DNA of 64,000 bases from Owenia fusiformis (taxonomy: Eukaryota > Annelida > Polychaeta > Sabellida > Oweniidae): the NCBI GenBank assembly GCA_903813345.2, contig CAIIXF020000012.1, positions 19,227,520 to 19,291,519 of the forward strand, given 5' to 3'. Position 1 is the stretch's first letter, and each line of letters starts with the position of its first letter. Shown in pieces: positions 26,301 through 38,754 of the stretch. The notes beneath the pieces were generated by a model that saw only the letters and a list, made by a program, of their open reading frames with translations, had not been told where the DNA came from and did not search any database. Both the position numbers and the translations under genes were made by a program.

Positions 26301-29300
26301 ATTTTGTTATAGAATGTCACCTTTATGAGACTGAGAGGAGAGAGCTTTTGCATAAGGCCAGGTCGCTAATAGGGAATGACTTTGATACCACTAGTCTAGG
26401 ACAGTATTGCTTACTTATGAATTGTGAATTGTTGCAACGTTCCCTAGCAAAGACTGTAATTAAACTCTGTATGAAACGTCGAACATTCTTATATTAACTT
26501 ATTAATCGAATTGTTGTTAAGTGTCTCATATGCCGACATCGGCAGGGCCAATGTTTTTTAATATCGTTTTAGTACTATGTAATATTTTATGGCGTGACAC
26601 TATAATAAATAATAAATACAATACAATACAATACAATATATACACATAAATAAGTGATGTCAAGACAAATGGTGTAAACGTTTATTATTATTATTATTTT
26701 ATTTTTTTTTGTCACATCCCATTCTCACAGATTTAGTTTAATGGGTAGGACATTTGTAAGTATTCGATCATTTATTTAGACGTTTGAATATCAGCCGGTC
26801 TTCCTCCTAGAATATCGACGATGCAACGCAGAGATCCTTCCAGACGTCCTAGTATTGCTACGTCTCAATATTTCATCTGGACACGATCGGGAACTTATAA
26901 AACTACTAGAAAACACGACAATTTGTTGAAAAATAATTAAAATCATTAATAAAATCAGTATGCATCATCCAGACACCTCAGTTTCCTAAATAAACAAACA
27001 AATCCATGGAAATTACTTTATTTGGAAAGTGTATGACTTGAATGGCGTGTACAAAATACAGGACATTCAACACCAATATTGAAAAATCAGTGTCATTTTT
27101 GAAAATTTTAGGAAAGACATCTTCAAAATATCGTACATGGGCTTCTTTCCATAATTTTGTTCACTATTGATTATTTTCTGTGAACACGTGACGTTAGCCC
27201 TCTCTCCTCACTTTATTGGACTGCGTTGTTTTTCAATGAAGACTTAAAGTGTCTGTTCGATGCTCATGGGGTCAAAATACAGTTTATACACGTTCTAAAT
27301 GAAGTTAATACCGCTAACATGTCAAACCAGGTACCGTTCTTGTAAATATTTTTATAAATGTGAAATTTGATGTTCAAAATCGGGAACACAATGTCAAATG
27401 CCAATCATGACATCACGAACAGAACGGGTTTTGAATATGTTGTTGGAGTTCATAATCTCTGAACGTGCTTATAAAGTGTTAGTGTAATTGATTGCAACTG
27501 CATTCAATGAAGTGAGGAATTGGTTCAGAGATGACTACTTTGGAGCCACGTTTTTTCCTCCGATAAACAAAAAATATAATACCTAAATTAGAGCTTCCGA
27601 CCCAGTGGTGCGTTTTCATATAGCTAGTCATGCAGAATTACTTTTTGACCAGTCAGAACACAATATAGAAAATAAACACGCTCAATTGATAGTATTACAT
27701 AACTCAAGCTGTCTAAAATCTTGTAACCAAAAGGCATTGGACCATGAGGTGATATCGGTAAGCGTTACTCCTTTCTGGCCAATCAGAACACAATATACCA
27801 TAAACAATTTTAACTTGGCACTTTAGTTGCATAACGCATTGCCGTAAAAATCCATAACCGGTTCTGTTCGTGACGTCATGTTTTTTCCCGGGAAATCTTA
27901 TTTTGCCACTAATGAACAAAGGGAATGAGTTGAAGTCTGCTGGAATACTATTTTTACTTACCAATATCTTTTTAATCTATTGCACTGAGAAAAGAAAAAC
28001 AGAAATTACCGAATTAGCACTTTAACTTTGATTTTCCTAAGTATAGAAAGAGTTTCGTCTCAATGTAAGTAGCCTCTTGACCCAGCATGTCGTTTTTAAA
28101 ATAAAAACGCTTCTTAAGTCGACCTATCGTTGGAAAAACAGGTAACAACCGTTGATATGCGTAGCGAATATAATGACTGGTCGGGTGCGGTTTAACAGTT
28201 ATTTTTTTAATATGAATTTCCCATAACTTTTTCGTAGATACTTTTTCGTGCCAAAATTGAAAAAATGAATTACTTCATCTAAAATATTTTCGGAGCTTCA
28301 AAACATTCCAATATATCATAGGTTTCAAAGTTGACATGAAAAATTGGATACCAAGTGGAGACTGAAAAAGTGGATACTAAACACCGCACCGGTAACGCTA
28401 CTGAACCTGGCATGTCCTTTATACCAAGAATTGGTAAGTGATCCCGTCCTTGAGATATTGCCCACATCAAGTTTTACAAGGAGAATCTCATTTGCTCTAT
28501 GATATCAAAAACAAAGAAAATGACAATCTTTAACCAAATTATCTGACTTCTAGTGACACTCAGTTAAGTACGTTGTCGATGGTTAGGCGTGATTATACTT
28601 GTCCTACTATTATTGATAATGTATATTATATACATACAAATGTTGGCTTGTACTTGGTAAGGCATATTTTGTTGGGCCAATAAACTTAAACTTATGGCCA
28701 CCGAGACCAATGTTTTAAGTAAAACTGCACGCCATCAAAATTTACCTTTAGAGCTGTCAAAAATGCTTTTTATCGCCATCAAAGATTACTTTTCACAACT
28801 TGTTATTTACCTAGAAAGCCAATATAGTTATTTCACCCTTGGTATACGCAGCTAACGAAAATTGACCGGTACGGGTCAAAAGCTGGACCGGTACGGGTTA
28901 ACGGTTTTATTTGAATTTAAAATAGCCATAACTTGCTCAATATTGACTTCCTCGTGCCTAATTTGAAATATATGATGCCTCCCGATGCTTTTAAGTACCC
29001 CAATTTTTTACACATTTTTATCGTGAAAATGAGTTCTCGAGAGAAAATAGCATAAATGCGCATTTAGAGAGTTTTGGTCCGTTTAAAAATCTGTAAAAAA
29101 TTGGGGTACTTAAAAGCATCGGGAGGCATCATATATTTCAAATTAGACATGAGGAAGTCAATATTGAGCAAGTTATGGCTGTTTTAAATTCAAATAAAAC
29201 CGTTAACCCGTACCGGTCCAGCTTTTGACCCGTACCGGTCAATTTTCGTTAGCTGCGTATACCAAGGGTGTATTTGTGATATGCAAAGTAATTTGTGATG

Positions 29301-32139
29301 GCGTTGATTATCCGATTGATTTTAAAGACTGCACAACTTGATATTTGCTTTTTTATTAATAATACTTTATAGTTTTATTCCCCCATGGATAATTTTGACA
29401 AACCCGAATACCGCTCAACTAAAAGAAAATTTTATATTATATATTTTCAAGAATTTACGAAGCTTCATGTCAAATTCACGTAATTTTTATTAAATGCGTT
29501 GTTTAAATTAAGAACAGGGACCAAATGTTGATGGTACACGTCGTACGCATTTCCCGCCTAGAAATTTGCATACACTTCGAAGACTATATTTACTCACATG
29601 GAGGTGTTGGTATACAGTTTTCAGGAGAAAGAGTACCACAGGGCTCGCACACATTCTCCACTCTGTCACAGATATTTCTAAAGTCATCAAACACCAGATC
29701 TAAAAATATAATAAATCTACACAGTGGCGGATCCAGGAACCAACAAGGGGGGGGGCCCAAATAGTCGGTCATAGAGAAAACTTCCGCGCTTGCGCGGAAA
29801 AAAATTTTGGGCCCCTAAAACCGAAAAGTGGGCCCAAATTTTGAAAATTTGAGGCCCATTTTCTTCAAAATTTGGCCTGAAATTAAAAAATAAGGCCTTA
29901 GAAGGCCTAGTAATGACCAAAAAGGCCGACTTTTTGGTGCCTGAAGGCCTTTTTTGGCCCAAAAATTTTTGGGCCCAATTTTTGTTTTTTCTGGGCCCAA
30001 CTTAGGGGGGGGGGCCCTGGCCCCATGGGCCCCCCCCCCGGATCCGCCATAGCTACAAGCCTCAAGACCAAAAAAGGTAATAAATGTAATTCGACAATAA
30101 GCGTTACGCCCGTGTCGTACAGATATTCAACAAGAGATACATGGGATTTTAACGTTAAGAGTTGCAGTATAAGAGGGATATACTGTGTATGCACACGGCT
30201 AAATATGTTCAACTTCTAGTAATGTCAGAACATGTACCTCCTGGGCAAATTGTTGTTCCTCGGCTTTCTCCACCTTGACATGTGTAGTAAGAGGTGCAAT
30301 TGTTAAAATAATCCGGATAAGTGCCATCTGGTAGTCCTGTGCAGTTCCTGTTTCCTCCGCAAGGTGCCGGCACATTTTCTGGCCTAAAATCAGAAGGACT
30401 GAGATGTAAGAAAAGAAAACTCGATGATCCAGTCAAAGTCCTGTGATACATTGACCTCATATTTCCAAATATCATGAGTTCTTCATCACAAAGAGGAGAG
30501 CTACTTTGCCCACAATACAACGGTATTTTTTTGTTTATTTTATTTACATATCAGTTATAATACAGAGTAGAAGACTCCGTTTTGAAAATATCTACATTAA
30601 GTGAAAATTACAAAATGGATTCTTTTAAGGTCAGGGTGCATGTTTGGAATTTCGCTGCAACCCTCAATAGGGTCACACGTTATCACTCCTTCCCCACAGT
30701 GTCTACATCTCTCAATTTCGCACAACAAGTGCACTAATGTACCTAGAAAAGAATGTAAACAAGAATGTTTTGATAAAATGTATTAAAAACAAGAAAATTC
30801 AATGAAAAATATTTTTGAAAATTTTCTGAACTTTTTTCACTGAATTTTCTCGTTTTTACATTTTTCAAAGCAAATCTTCTCACCAGTCTTTTCTAGGCGC
30901 ATAAGTGCACTCTTTGTGCAAAACTGGAAGATGTAGACAATGTGTGGAAGGAGTGATTCCTGTTTGAAAAATAACATGTGACTCAATTGAGGAATGCAGA
31001 AAAATTCCGAACATGCACCCTGGCATTAAATTGCCGACTCTACCCCCTGTCCCACCCAAACACTCGCAGAGTAAATATAAAAGTCAAATGAAATTTAAAA
31101 GAGGTTTATAGTTTCAATTAACTTACAAGTCGCACAAGAGGCGTTCAACATCTACCACATAACCAGGTTCGCATTCAACATTTACAAAAGTCTCGTTCCG
31201 ACATCCTGTAAATGCCCTGCATCCAAATTCAATAAGTCTATCCTCACTCCCAGTACAATTTGTTACCTGGGCATTGGTTACTAGAATAGCATTTAACATA
31301 ACTTGTTTATGGAATACACAATTATACATATATGGTGTTTTGTTGCGATTTTTGTATCTCTGCGATGTATTGACACCACTTCCTTGAGAGAAATTGTTAA
31401 ATTGTAGCATATTATTATATTCAATCACAGTACTAGTTCATAAGAGAAATACGAATTATATGGTTTAAGATAGAACAATAATATGATAAAGTTTACTTTT
31501 TATCTGAAAGAGATCTTTTTCGAATTAGGAAGAATAAGATAATGTAAGGGGATTTCTATTGCTAGACGGTCCTCGTGCTGAATCGGAGATATTATTAACA
31601 CATTTTTGTTTGCTAATTTTCAAACTGCATGGATAATATGCCCAATAGCTATAGTGTGTAATCCACTTTAATTTGTAGTTCTTACTTTTACTTTTGGAAA
31701 TAAATAAATAACATTATGATTAAAAATCATATTAATTTTGGAAGGAAACAGTTTAAAAAAACTGAATAAATACATGATGCATAACCTATTTCAGGGATAA
31801 ATTGATCTACGATGATATTTTTAAAAGCATGATATTTATGATAAGCAGTTGAAATTATATTCTCTTGGATAAACCATGCATGCAAAAACATGTCTTATTT
31901 TCCGTTTTGCACTTAGCGCAGTTCTTTCACTTTGCTCTAGATTCCTATAATTGATGAATATTCGATGTCGTCGTGAAGTTTAATGTGAATTATTGAACAT
32001 TATTAAAGAATAAATGTTACGATTATCATATGTTGAAAAATTATCTTACTATCCATGAGTGCGGAATTATCATAAACGTATACAACTTACATTTTAAAAG
32101 GCAGAATATCACCGAGATAAAAGCAATAAAAGTCCTCAT
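23348..32139 (-). CDS. P4: secreted protein with four chitin-binding (peritrophin-A) domains
   Basis: Predicted 319-aa extracellular chitin-binding protein. Exons in transcript order are 32139-32091, 31280-31127, 30383-30238, 29699-29598, 24709-24545, 24374-24168 and 23484-23348. All have GT/AG borders and the sum is in frame (960 nt with stop). Exon 1 encodes a hydrophobic leader (MRTFIAFISVIFCLLK) that runs on to LTNAQ. Four six-Cys ChtBD2 domains follow, each opening with an NCT motif; the last three have the usual aromatic residues between Cys2 and Cys3 and a CPxG-(L/E)V(F/Y)D segment. The second half of domains 2 and 3 is followed by a CxxC linker. The protein ends shortly after domain 4. 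Intron 4 (24710-29597) is the largest and holds a LINE fragment and several TIR elements; intron 2 holds a TTAA-flanked hairpin. It is convergent with the opsin gene. Tissue and exact ligand are unknown. Confidence 0.87.
24890..25209. mobile_element. 320-bp TIR element (ends CARTGGCGTAGCG)
   Basis: The left end CAATGGCGTAGCG faces the inverted right end CGCTACGCCACTG. Such CAGTGGCG termini are common in hAT-type elements, but no 8-bp target duplication is visible. A poly-G run lies inside. Located in P4 intron 4. Confidence 0.5.
25244..25808 (-). repeat. 0.57-kb dispersed repeat, copy 2 (inverted)
   Basis: Reverse complement of the block at 4841-5409, with the 114-bp hairpin at 25673-25786. 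It sits in P4 intron 4, directly before a LINE 3' fragment and just after a small TIR element. Confidence 0.85.
25810..26640 (+). mobile_element. LINE 3' fragment with (ACAAT)n tail
   Basis: 5'-truncated retrotransposon end. It has an open frame to 26497 (198 residues from the Met at 25901), a 3' UTR and a tail of ATACAATACAATACAAT at about 26610-26637. The protein lacks the reverse-transcriptase motifs but keeps the C-terminal Cys/His motif CLCGNAVETEIHFVIEC, typical of LINE C termini. It sits in P4 intron 4 on the strand opposite to P4. Confidence 0.75.
25901..26497 (+). pseudogene. C-terminal part of a LINE polyprotein
   Basis: This 198-aa open frame carries a FQRRAIAQLRSGTLPL segment and a CxC-x9-H-x4-C zinc-finger-like motif near residues 119-135, followed by YETERREL. 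Together these mark the C terminus of many LINE ORF2 proteins. No palm domain (xADD) is present, so it cannot encode a working transposition enzyme. The frame stays open upstream of the Met, as expected for a truncated insertion. Confidence 0.7.
26641..28833. other. P4 intron 4 sequence; weak repeats only
   Basis: GACATCACGAACAGAACGGG at about 27411 has an inverted counterpart at about 27860-27885, and CAGAACACAATATA recurs directly at 27655 and 27785. This suggests a decayed TIR element of about 480 bp. No exon seen. Confidence 0.4.
28834..29270. mobile_element. 437-bp hairpin MITE with TATTT target duplication
   Basis: Arms of about 180 bp are near-perfect inverted repeats (ends CACCCTTGGTATACGCAGC) around a loop of about 75 bp. 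TATTT directly precedes and follows the element. The interior repeats GACCGGTACGGGT. No coding capacity. Located in P4 intron 4. Confidence 0.85.
29722..30052. mobile_element. 331-bp TIR element (ends CAGTGGCGGATCC)
   Basis: CAGTGGCGGATCCAGG at the left faces GGATCCGCCATAG at the right. CTACA flanks both sides. The interior has many GGCC/GGGCCC palindromes and G/C runs. It resembles hAT-type MITE termini, but a 5-bp flank is not the usual 8. In P4 intron 3, directly before exon 4. Confidence 0.6.
30629..31025. mobile_element. 397-bp hairpin element flanked by TTAA
   Basis: The arms (from GGTCAGGGTGCATGTTTGGAA at the left) are inverted copies over about 190 bp each. TTAA lies at both borders (30625-30628, 31026-31029), as for piggyBac-type insertions. 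Located in P4 intron 2. Confidence 0.7.
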
Positions 32140-32213
32140 TTTAAGTTTCCAAAAGTGCTCTGCTCTCTGTTGCGTAATGTTTCAAACTCCTGCATTTGAG
32201 TTTGATGTAATAC

Positions 32214-32221
32214 TTTTATAT
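32214..32221 (-). promoter_or_regulatory. Probable TATA box of P4
   Basis: The minus strand reads ATATAAAA about 75 bp before the P4 start codon. The other three cluster genes also have a TATA-like box just upstream of their first exon, which supports a real core promoter. Confidence 0.5.
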
Positions 32222-33381
32222 GACATGGGCGTGATAACATTTTGATGTTCATGTAATAGGAGTGTCGAAAACTATTTTCCCATCGATAATCATATCGCGT
32301 AATCATAGAACTTAACCAATAAGATCTTCAACTCGGATTTTGATGTACACTACCATCAAATAGTTAGACAACAGGTAAACTTGGTAAGCATATTATTTTT
32401 GGAAATTATAACAAATTCATTAAAGTCGTATAATCCACAGATTTCAAATAAAAACAGGGTTCAACACATTGTCCAATCGAAATATATTTTCCAAACTTTT
32501 TAAGGGAGTGTATTTCTTGAAACTTGGTGTGCTTGTAAATCATCTATGATAACAAAGAGCTATGTCACAGAGGTCTTATAGTAAGTATCAGATACAGATA
32601 AAAATGCATGTTTTGAAAGTGAACATGTTGTTTGGTGTCTCGAAAGACAAAAACATTAGTACGTCTGACTTTAACCTGATAACCTTTTCGTGAACGTTCT
32701 ACAGTTCAGGAAATTATTAGTATAGTTGTATAGACATTATTAATTCTGGAGGTTTCATATTTAATGTTTAGGTTGCCCGTTTTAAAATCATAATAATAAA
32801 CCATCGGTGAGGATATGTATACATATTTTGTATGCTTTTAAACAGTTGTTGATTCAATTGTTCTCGTCATAAATACTGCATTAAGATACCTGTGACATTA
32901 CGGTACCTGACATTTGCCTTAATAATGCGGGGTGAATGTCATACCGATAGAGTTCAAATAAACAGGGCGTTGTAAGAAAAGATAACGTTTCAAGTACCAA
33001 CCATCGGACAAATATTAAGTGTGTGATGTCACAAAGACAACATTAAAACAGGACTTGTGTTATGTTTATCAGCAGAATGTGACCTCCCATTAAGGCGTGT
33101 TTTTTAGAAACGATATACTAAGTACACAATTACACACATACAACTTCGTCAAAATATGTAGTTGAATTCTCGATTCCTAACAGATTCTATCAAATAACAT
33201 ATACAGAATACATAAATAAACATAGGCCTTTATATATTGTTTCAGTTTTTTCATATGTGATATCAACTTCAAAATATAAAATCATATAAAAATTTACAAT
33301 AAAACTATAATTCTCTTCAAACAAAGTCCAATATCATTTCAGTCATATTATTACTCTTTGGCATACTATAGTTTTAACGCA

Positions 33382-36300
33382 TCATTTGTTTCTCTTTGGG
33401 AATTTAGGATGTTCGATCTGAACTAGGCCATTGTCATCTTCAAGAATATCGTTTTCGTCGTTATCTTGCTGGGCAAGCCTGGATCTCTGGGTGGGAGATT
33501 CTGTATTTATTACCGTGCTACCAGCGGGGATATCTGAACTCGGTGCTTTTGTACTTGGGGCGATGCTAGGAGCTGGTGTACTAGGTGCCTTTGTACTTGG
33601 GGCGAGGCTTGGCTCATCTGTGTTTGGGGCGATGCTCGGAGCTGGTGTACTAGGTGCCTTTGTACTTGGGGCGAGGCTTGGCTCTTCTGTTCCAGGAGGA
33701 GCCTCTGTTCCCGACGTTTCGGTATCCGTAGAGTTTGTAATTGGGGGTTCTGTAGTTGGAGTTTCTGTAGTGGGTTCACACCGTTCAGGAGGATTACCAG
33801 AACCATTGTAACATGGCGGACAGACGTCGTCAGTGTTATTGGTGCAATCCAACCGTTGAGGGTCATATATAGAACCTAAGTAAAGGAGTCGGTTTGTTAA
33901 TGTACATGCAAATACAAGAATTATCATGCTGGGCTATCAAGCAATACTTCATCGACTGTACTAACATATACTTTTTGAATATTTTCACATTTCTTTTTGA
34001 TACAGTTTGAGTGCAGTCTTTGAAGCATTTTATGGCATATTTTTTCAAACAATTTTATTTCGAAAAGCATTTTGAAACTCCTCATTTATTAAATACTTCG
34101 AAGCATGATAGTCCATACCTGGCGGGCAACTTCCCCGAAACACCATCAGGTCAAATTCGCATGTATAAGCGCCGGAACAGAAGTCATCGAGATCTGGCTG
34201 TAGACCATTGGAAATATCCGTACAGTTTTTACAATACCCAGGCTCCTTGGACGTGCCCGTACCACATGGAGGACACGCTGCATATGGCCAGTCACATGTC
34301 TTGTCTTCTGGGTCAAACACTAAACCTAGAGAGAGAAAGAATGGGATTTATCGGACATTTGCCAGATTGGGCGAAGCGGACCAATGCTTAAAACCTGGGC
34401 AATTATAGTATTGCATTATACAAATTCTAGAGTCCATATCGGTCTTAATTACTGTTCTCTGATTCTTTAAAAATTGAAATAATCATATAACATGAATTTA
34501 TATTGCAATTAGCAGCGAAATACTGTAAAAGTAAATTAGGTTATGAACACAAGCTCGTCTTTCATTTATTGAGATGTACATACCTTGAGGACATTGAAAG
34601 AATCCGCTCATAATACCAGCTGCACATGTAAAATACCAGCTACACCCGGTTTCTAAATCAGGATAATACCCATCCGGACGTCCTGTACAATTTCTATAAA
34701 TGGGTGGCTCTGTTGTCACGTTTGTTGTCGTCATTTCCTCTGTAGTAACTGTAGATCCGGTGACTGAAAGAAATATATAATTGAATGTTGATATTTCGTT
34801 TTTTGAACATATGGATAAAACTTGGATATAGGCTACAATATAACAGCAATACAGTTATGCTATCTGAAACATTTTCGCTTCATAATATTTCGATCACGAT
34901 TTTATGAGGGAATAGAATAAATCCCACCTTTTTCATTATATTGAGAACACATTTTACTTCCGGTAATTAGCGCTATATATATAGTACTTGTAAGTAAAAC
35001 CTCGTTCTTCAACGCATAGCCCATAATGCAATACTTACATGCTTCAGTTGGTAAGCAGTTAGCTGCTGGTAGGTTTCCGCAAGGTTCACACACATTGTTG
35101 GGTCTGTCACATAAATCACGATCGTCATCATATACAAGACCTACATGTATAAAACAACATAGTTATATTATATTACTTTAGTATATCATATTATACTCGT
35201 AGGTATTATACTATATCGCATCATGTTATATCATTTCATAGTAAAGTCTAGGCTAGGCTAGACCAGGCCAGGACAGGCTAGTCCAGTCAAGTATAGTATA
35301 CCATTGTTCATGTGTATTGGGAACTTGAAAATGTTCAATCAATCAATTAGATTGTATGAGTACTTAAAAAGGATGACCAAACCAATCACAAAAATATAAG
35401 CACCACAATTTTTGTAAAGTGTTAATTGTAGTACAAGAGGAGAATTGTGTAAAATCGCAAATTATAAATGGTTGAAATGAAATATGTAAGGTATCTTATT
35501 ATTTACAATGTGGTGTTAGTGGGAGAACGGTCAACTATGGTTTTATTTTAATGCCCGCAGTAAATCATGAGCTAGTATTGTCAGTATTTCTTCATCATAT
35601 ACATGTATACAAATAGCATCAATATATTAGCATAGGTCAGTTATCTCTCTAAAACCAGGCACACGATATGTTCGTGATTACGAACGCCCGACGTGAATTT
35701 TGAGCATGAATTTGCCCGTATTTCTCAGTTATATTTATACTCTTTATAAATTCGTATAAAAATGGTACCTCCGGGACAGAAACTAGTGCCACGATTGACT
35801 CCGTTTTGACAGGTGTAAAATGACGTGCAGTTGTTAAAATAATCTGGATATCCACCGTCCTCACGTCCCGTGCAGTTCCTACTTCCCCCGCAAGGCGGCG
35901 GTACATTCTCTGGGCTGAAAAATATAAAAAGGGTCAACTAAAATCACCCACTTCACTCCCTGTCCATCGCTCTCTGTCAATACAGCCATGCCTCATTTGT
36001 AACACGAAAACTTAAAATGTCTCTTATAACTTATGAAGTATTTTATTGTCTCATGAGTGGCGTCTCAAAAGCTCAACTCGTTTCAGAATGACTGCAATCC
36101 CGAATTTCAGGTTTTCAGTTCTTTCCAGTTGCAATTATGGAACTTTTCATTGAATTCATTGTTTACTGAACTGCTTGTTAAAGCCTCTTTATGTTTGAAC
36201 CTGTGAAGAAAATACTTATAATATTAATGGAAATGTAACTTAACTCTATTTCCAATGCCTCCAAATCCCATTTTTCCTCAATTACATAAGGTCGAAAATT

Positions 36301-38088
36301 GATGAAGTTTTGAGTCATTTCCGTTTAAACCAATGGGAAATGGTGGGTTCGGGGCATATCTGATTTCAGGTTATATATCCAGTAAAAGATTTACCAAAAA
36401 ATATTTTTATATACAAAATTGAATTGTCTTATTTTTGTATGAGTGTTTCGTTTAATTTATGAATACTAAAGGTACCGAGAGCCATTTTTGAAAATAATTT
36501 TTCGCCTTTTGTGTTATTTCAATGAGAGGAGTTTTTTGAAACATAATTTTGAGTTTGAAGACCTATAACTTTTTGAACCTGAAGATAAGTATCAAATTTA
36601 TATTAAATAACGTTAGCAAATTCAATTGACTAACTAATTTGTATTTTTGCAAGAACTCGGATGGATGAATATTCTGTCATATGACTTGCGGCAAACCTAC
36701 CATTTCCCATTGGTTTACATGAGAATGTCGATTTTCAAAAGCTCAACAGATTTTTCATCCATTTCCGACCTATTGTAATTGTTGAAAAGATTAGAAACAT
36801 TCGAGGTATTGGAAATGATGTCAATTTATATTTGAGCACTAAAAGTAAATTTTCTTTATATGTTATGCAAATAAAAATCATACAGTATGCTTCACTTTTT
36901 TGTTCCTAATGGAACCCCAAGATATGAACTCGCTATTAATTAATGGACACAGTTGAAATGTTCCTTGGACATCAATTGGGAGAAAGACATGTTCATTATG
37001 AAATGTGCCAACAAGCTCAACTGAAACATGTTTGCTCGACTTCGATAAATATTTTGATTGATAATTAATGTCAATTAATTGAAAATTAATTGGTTTTATA
37101 TGTGTTTTATGGGAGTAGTTAATTGTTGTTGCGATTGTCAGAATTTGATGTAAACAAATCGGTTACTAGGAAGTAGAGTTGAATGTAGGTCAACGCACAT
37201 GCGCAGAAGAACGCCATTTTCCATTCATTTCTTGATACAAGGAGAAAGCAGGGTGTTATCTGAGTGAATCTCGCCCGCCATCCCTCCCCCATTTACCACC
37301 CATGAATTATCCCCCAACTAAGGTGAGATCAAGAAATGGTAAGATAGTTATTGTTAGTGGTACATGAAGGTAAGCAACCAAAGTAATCACCATGGTATTG
37401 ATCAGATGTACTATTCTATTTTTAGCTAATTAGAAAAAGTAAAAAAAATGTGTAACAATAAAAACTACTCCCTAAGAAACCCACATAAACCAAAAAGACA
37501 AATAAATACATTTTTAATCAATTTTGAAATTACAAATCTAAAAAATGCCGATTGTTTCAAAACACTGGTATTTCCAGGTTTTTTTTTTAATACATCACCT
37601 CTCCTTCGATCCTCTAATGTTAACTGCTATACGAGGGAATATTGGACTCTCAAAAGGAAAGTATCGATAGAACTTACTCGTCACACAAGATGCGTTCAGT
37701 ATCCACTACTTGTCCCGGTGGACATTCTATATCAAAGAACGTTTCGTTCTTGCACGCAGTGAACGCCCTGCAACCATACGTGATAAGTCTGTCAGGACTC
37801 CCCGTGCAGTTCGTCTGGGCATTAGTTACTGAAATTGAAATTACCGTGAGAGTCATTTCATTTTTCAAAATTAACATTTTGCTGAATCTGATCGATTTGC
37901 TCAGCGAGGCCAATATATATATATATATATATATATTAAGTTACGCGTAAGAGCTAGCTGGGTGTATTTTGTGTAAATTATAATCTGATTAATCCGATAT
38001 TTTAAAATATTGAGAGGGTAATTCTAACTCGAACATACTTACATTTCAGGAAGCATAAAAGAATTGAGATTCCGATAATTGTCTTCAT
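33382..38088 (-). CDS. P3: secreted four-domain chitin-binding protein with Ser/Thr/Pro-rich tail
   Basis: Predicted 441-aa secreted protein. Exons are 38088-38043, 37828-37678, 35914-35769, 35140-35039, 34763-34584, 34325-34119 and 33875-33382, with GT/AG borders and a total of 1326 nt in frame. The leader is MKTIIGISILLCFLK followed by LTNAQ. Cys spacings in domains 2 and 3 are 14-5-10-12-6, in domain 4 14-5-10-12-7, and in the diverged domain 1 11-5-9-12-9. The last exon is 494 nt against 137-158 in the paralogs. It adds a mucin-like tail rich in PST repeats (23-aa unit, two copies), then a charged end with a DNDENDILEDD stretch and a basic KFPKRNK terminus. O-glycosylation of the tail is inferred from composition. 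Exon 5 is 15 nt longer than in the paralogs (extra Thr-rich residues before PPIYRNC). Confidence 0.9.
33561..33700 (-). repeat. 69-bp coding tandem repeat in the P3 tail
   Basis: Two copies of a 69-bp unit (23 residues, built of APST/PAPS/SLAPS blocks) lie in frame in the last P3 exon. Matching points are 33561/33630 and 33602/33671. Length variation between individuals would be expected. Confidence 0.85.
35235..35295 (+). repeat. AGGCT/AGNCC-type simple repeat
   Basis: Irregular 5-bp repeats (CTAGGCTAGGCTAGACCAGG and onward) in P3 intron 3. Confidence 0.55.
36170..36830. mobile_element. Diverged relative of the 19626-20500 element
   Basis: Shares TTAAAGCCTCTTTA, AATACTTATAAT, AGGTCGAAAATTGATG and CCAATGGGAAATGGT blocks in the same order with 19670-20370, but the outer termini are lost. 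Located in P3 intron 2. Confidence 0.65.
37913..37936 (+). repeat. (TA)n microsatellite
   Basis: About 12 TA units in P3 intron 1, 85 bp upstream of exon 2. Confidence 0.9.
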
Positions 38089-38126
38089 TCTGAAGTATTC
38101 AATTGTTCTTCAAGCAGATCCTAACC

Positions 38127-38135
38127 TATATATTT
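38127..38135 (-). promoter_or_regulatory. Probable TATA box of P3
   Basis: The minus strand reads AAATATATA about 40 bp before the P3 start codon, nearly the same sequence and distance as in P2. Confidence 0.5.
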
Positions 38136-38344
38136 GTAATGATTAAACCCTGCATTTTGGACAGCCTTATATATGACTGGAAGTGCATGTTAAAGTGTCC
38201 ATTATCTTGTAAACGGGAGTGGACCATTTGTATGTGTACAAAAGGCAGAACGTCGACACAAAGACAGTGTACATCCTTCATTTACGGACTTCATTTATTA
38301 CTCAATTCAGAAGTGAAATACACTTGAAGCAAGGATGACAATGT

Positions 38345-38720
38345 ACTTTTTGAATTGACGTTATATTATGTATGCACCCGTGTAGCTGCTCATGATCAGC
38401 AGTACGCGTGTGTACCAATTACGCAATGGGTCCCTGATTCGATCCCCGGTCCAGGCAAGACTATTTGCTTTTGTGTAAAGTACATGTACTTCAGGACGTG
38501 TTTGACTGAGTGGTCCATAACTCGTACAAAAGACTGTGGTGTATTATACGTTTATGCCCATGGATGTGTACATATACAAGAACACAGGGCTCCTTCAAGG
38601 AGGGGTTTCTGGATCTGTCTTCCAGGATTAATTGTGTAAATTAGGACCGTACATACAATATACGGGATATACCGTATGGAGGTATTGCTCACCTTCATTG
38701 GTGGTAAACAAAATACAATA
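38345..38720 (+). repeat. Possible tRNA-derived SINE-like sequence
   Basis: GATTCGATCCCCGG near 38430 resembles a pol III B box, with a TAGCTGCTCATG block about 50 bp upstream in A-box position. The segment ends near an AAAATACAATACAATA tail. No second copy is visible in this window, so this is weak. Confidence 0.25.
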
Positions 38721-38754
38721 CAATATTGTAATACATGACACTCAATAAACATTG

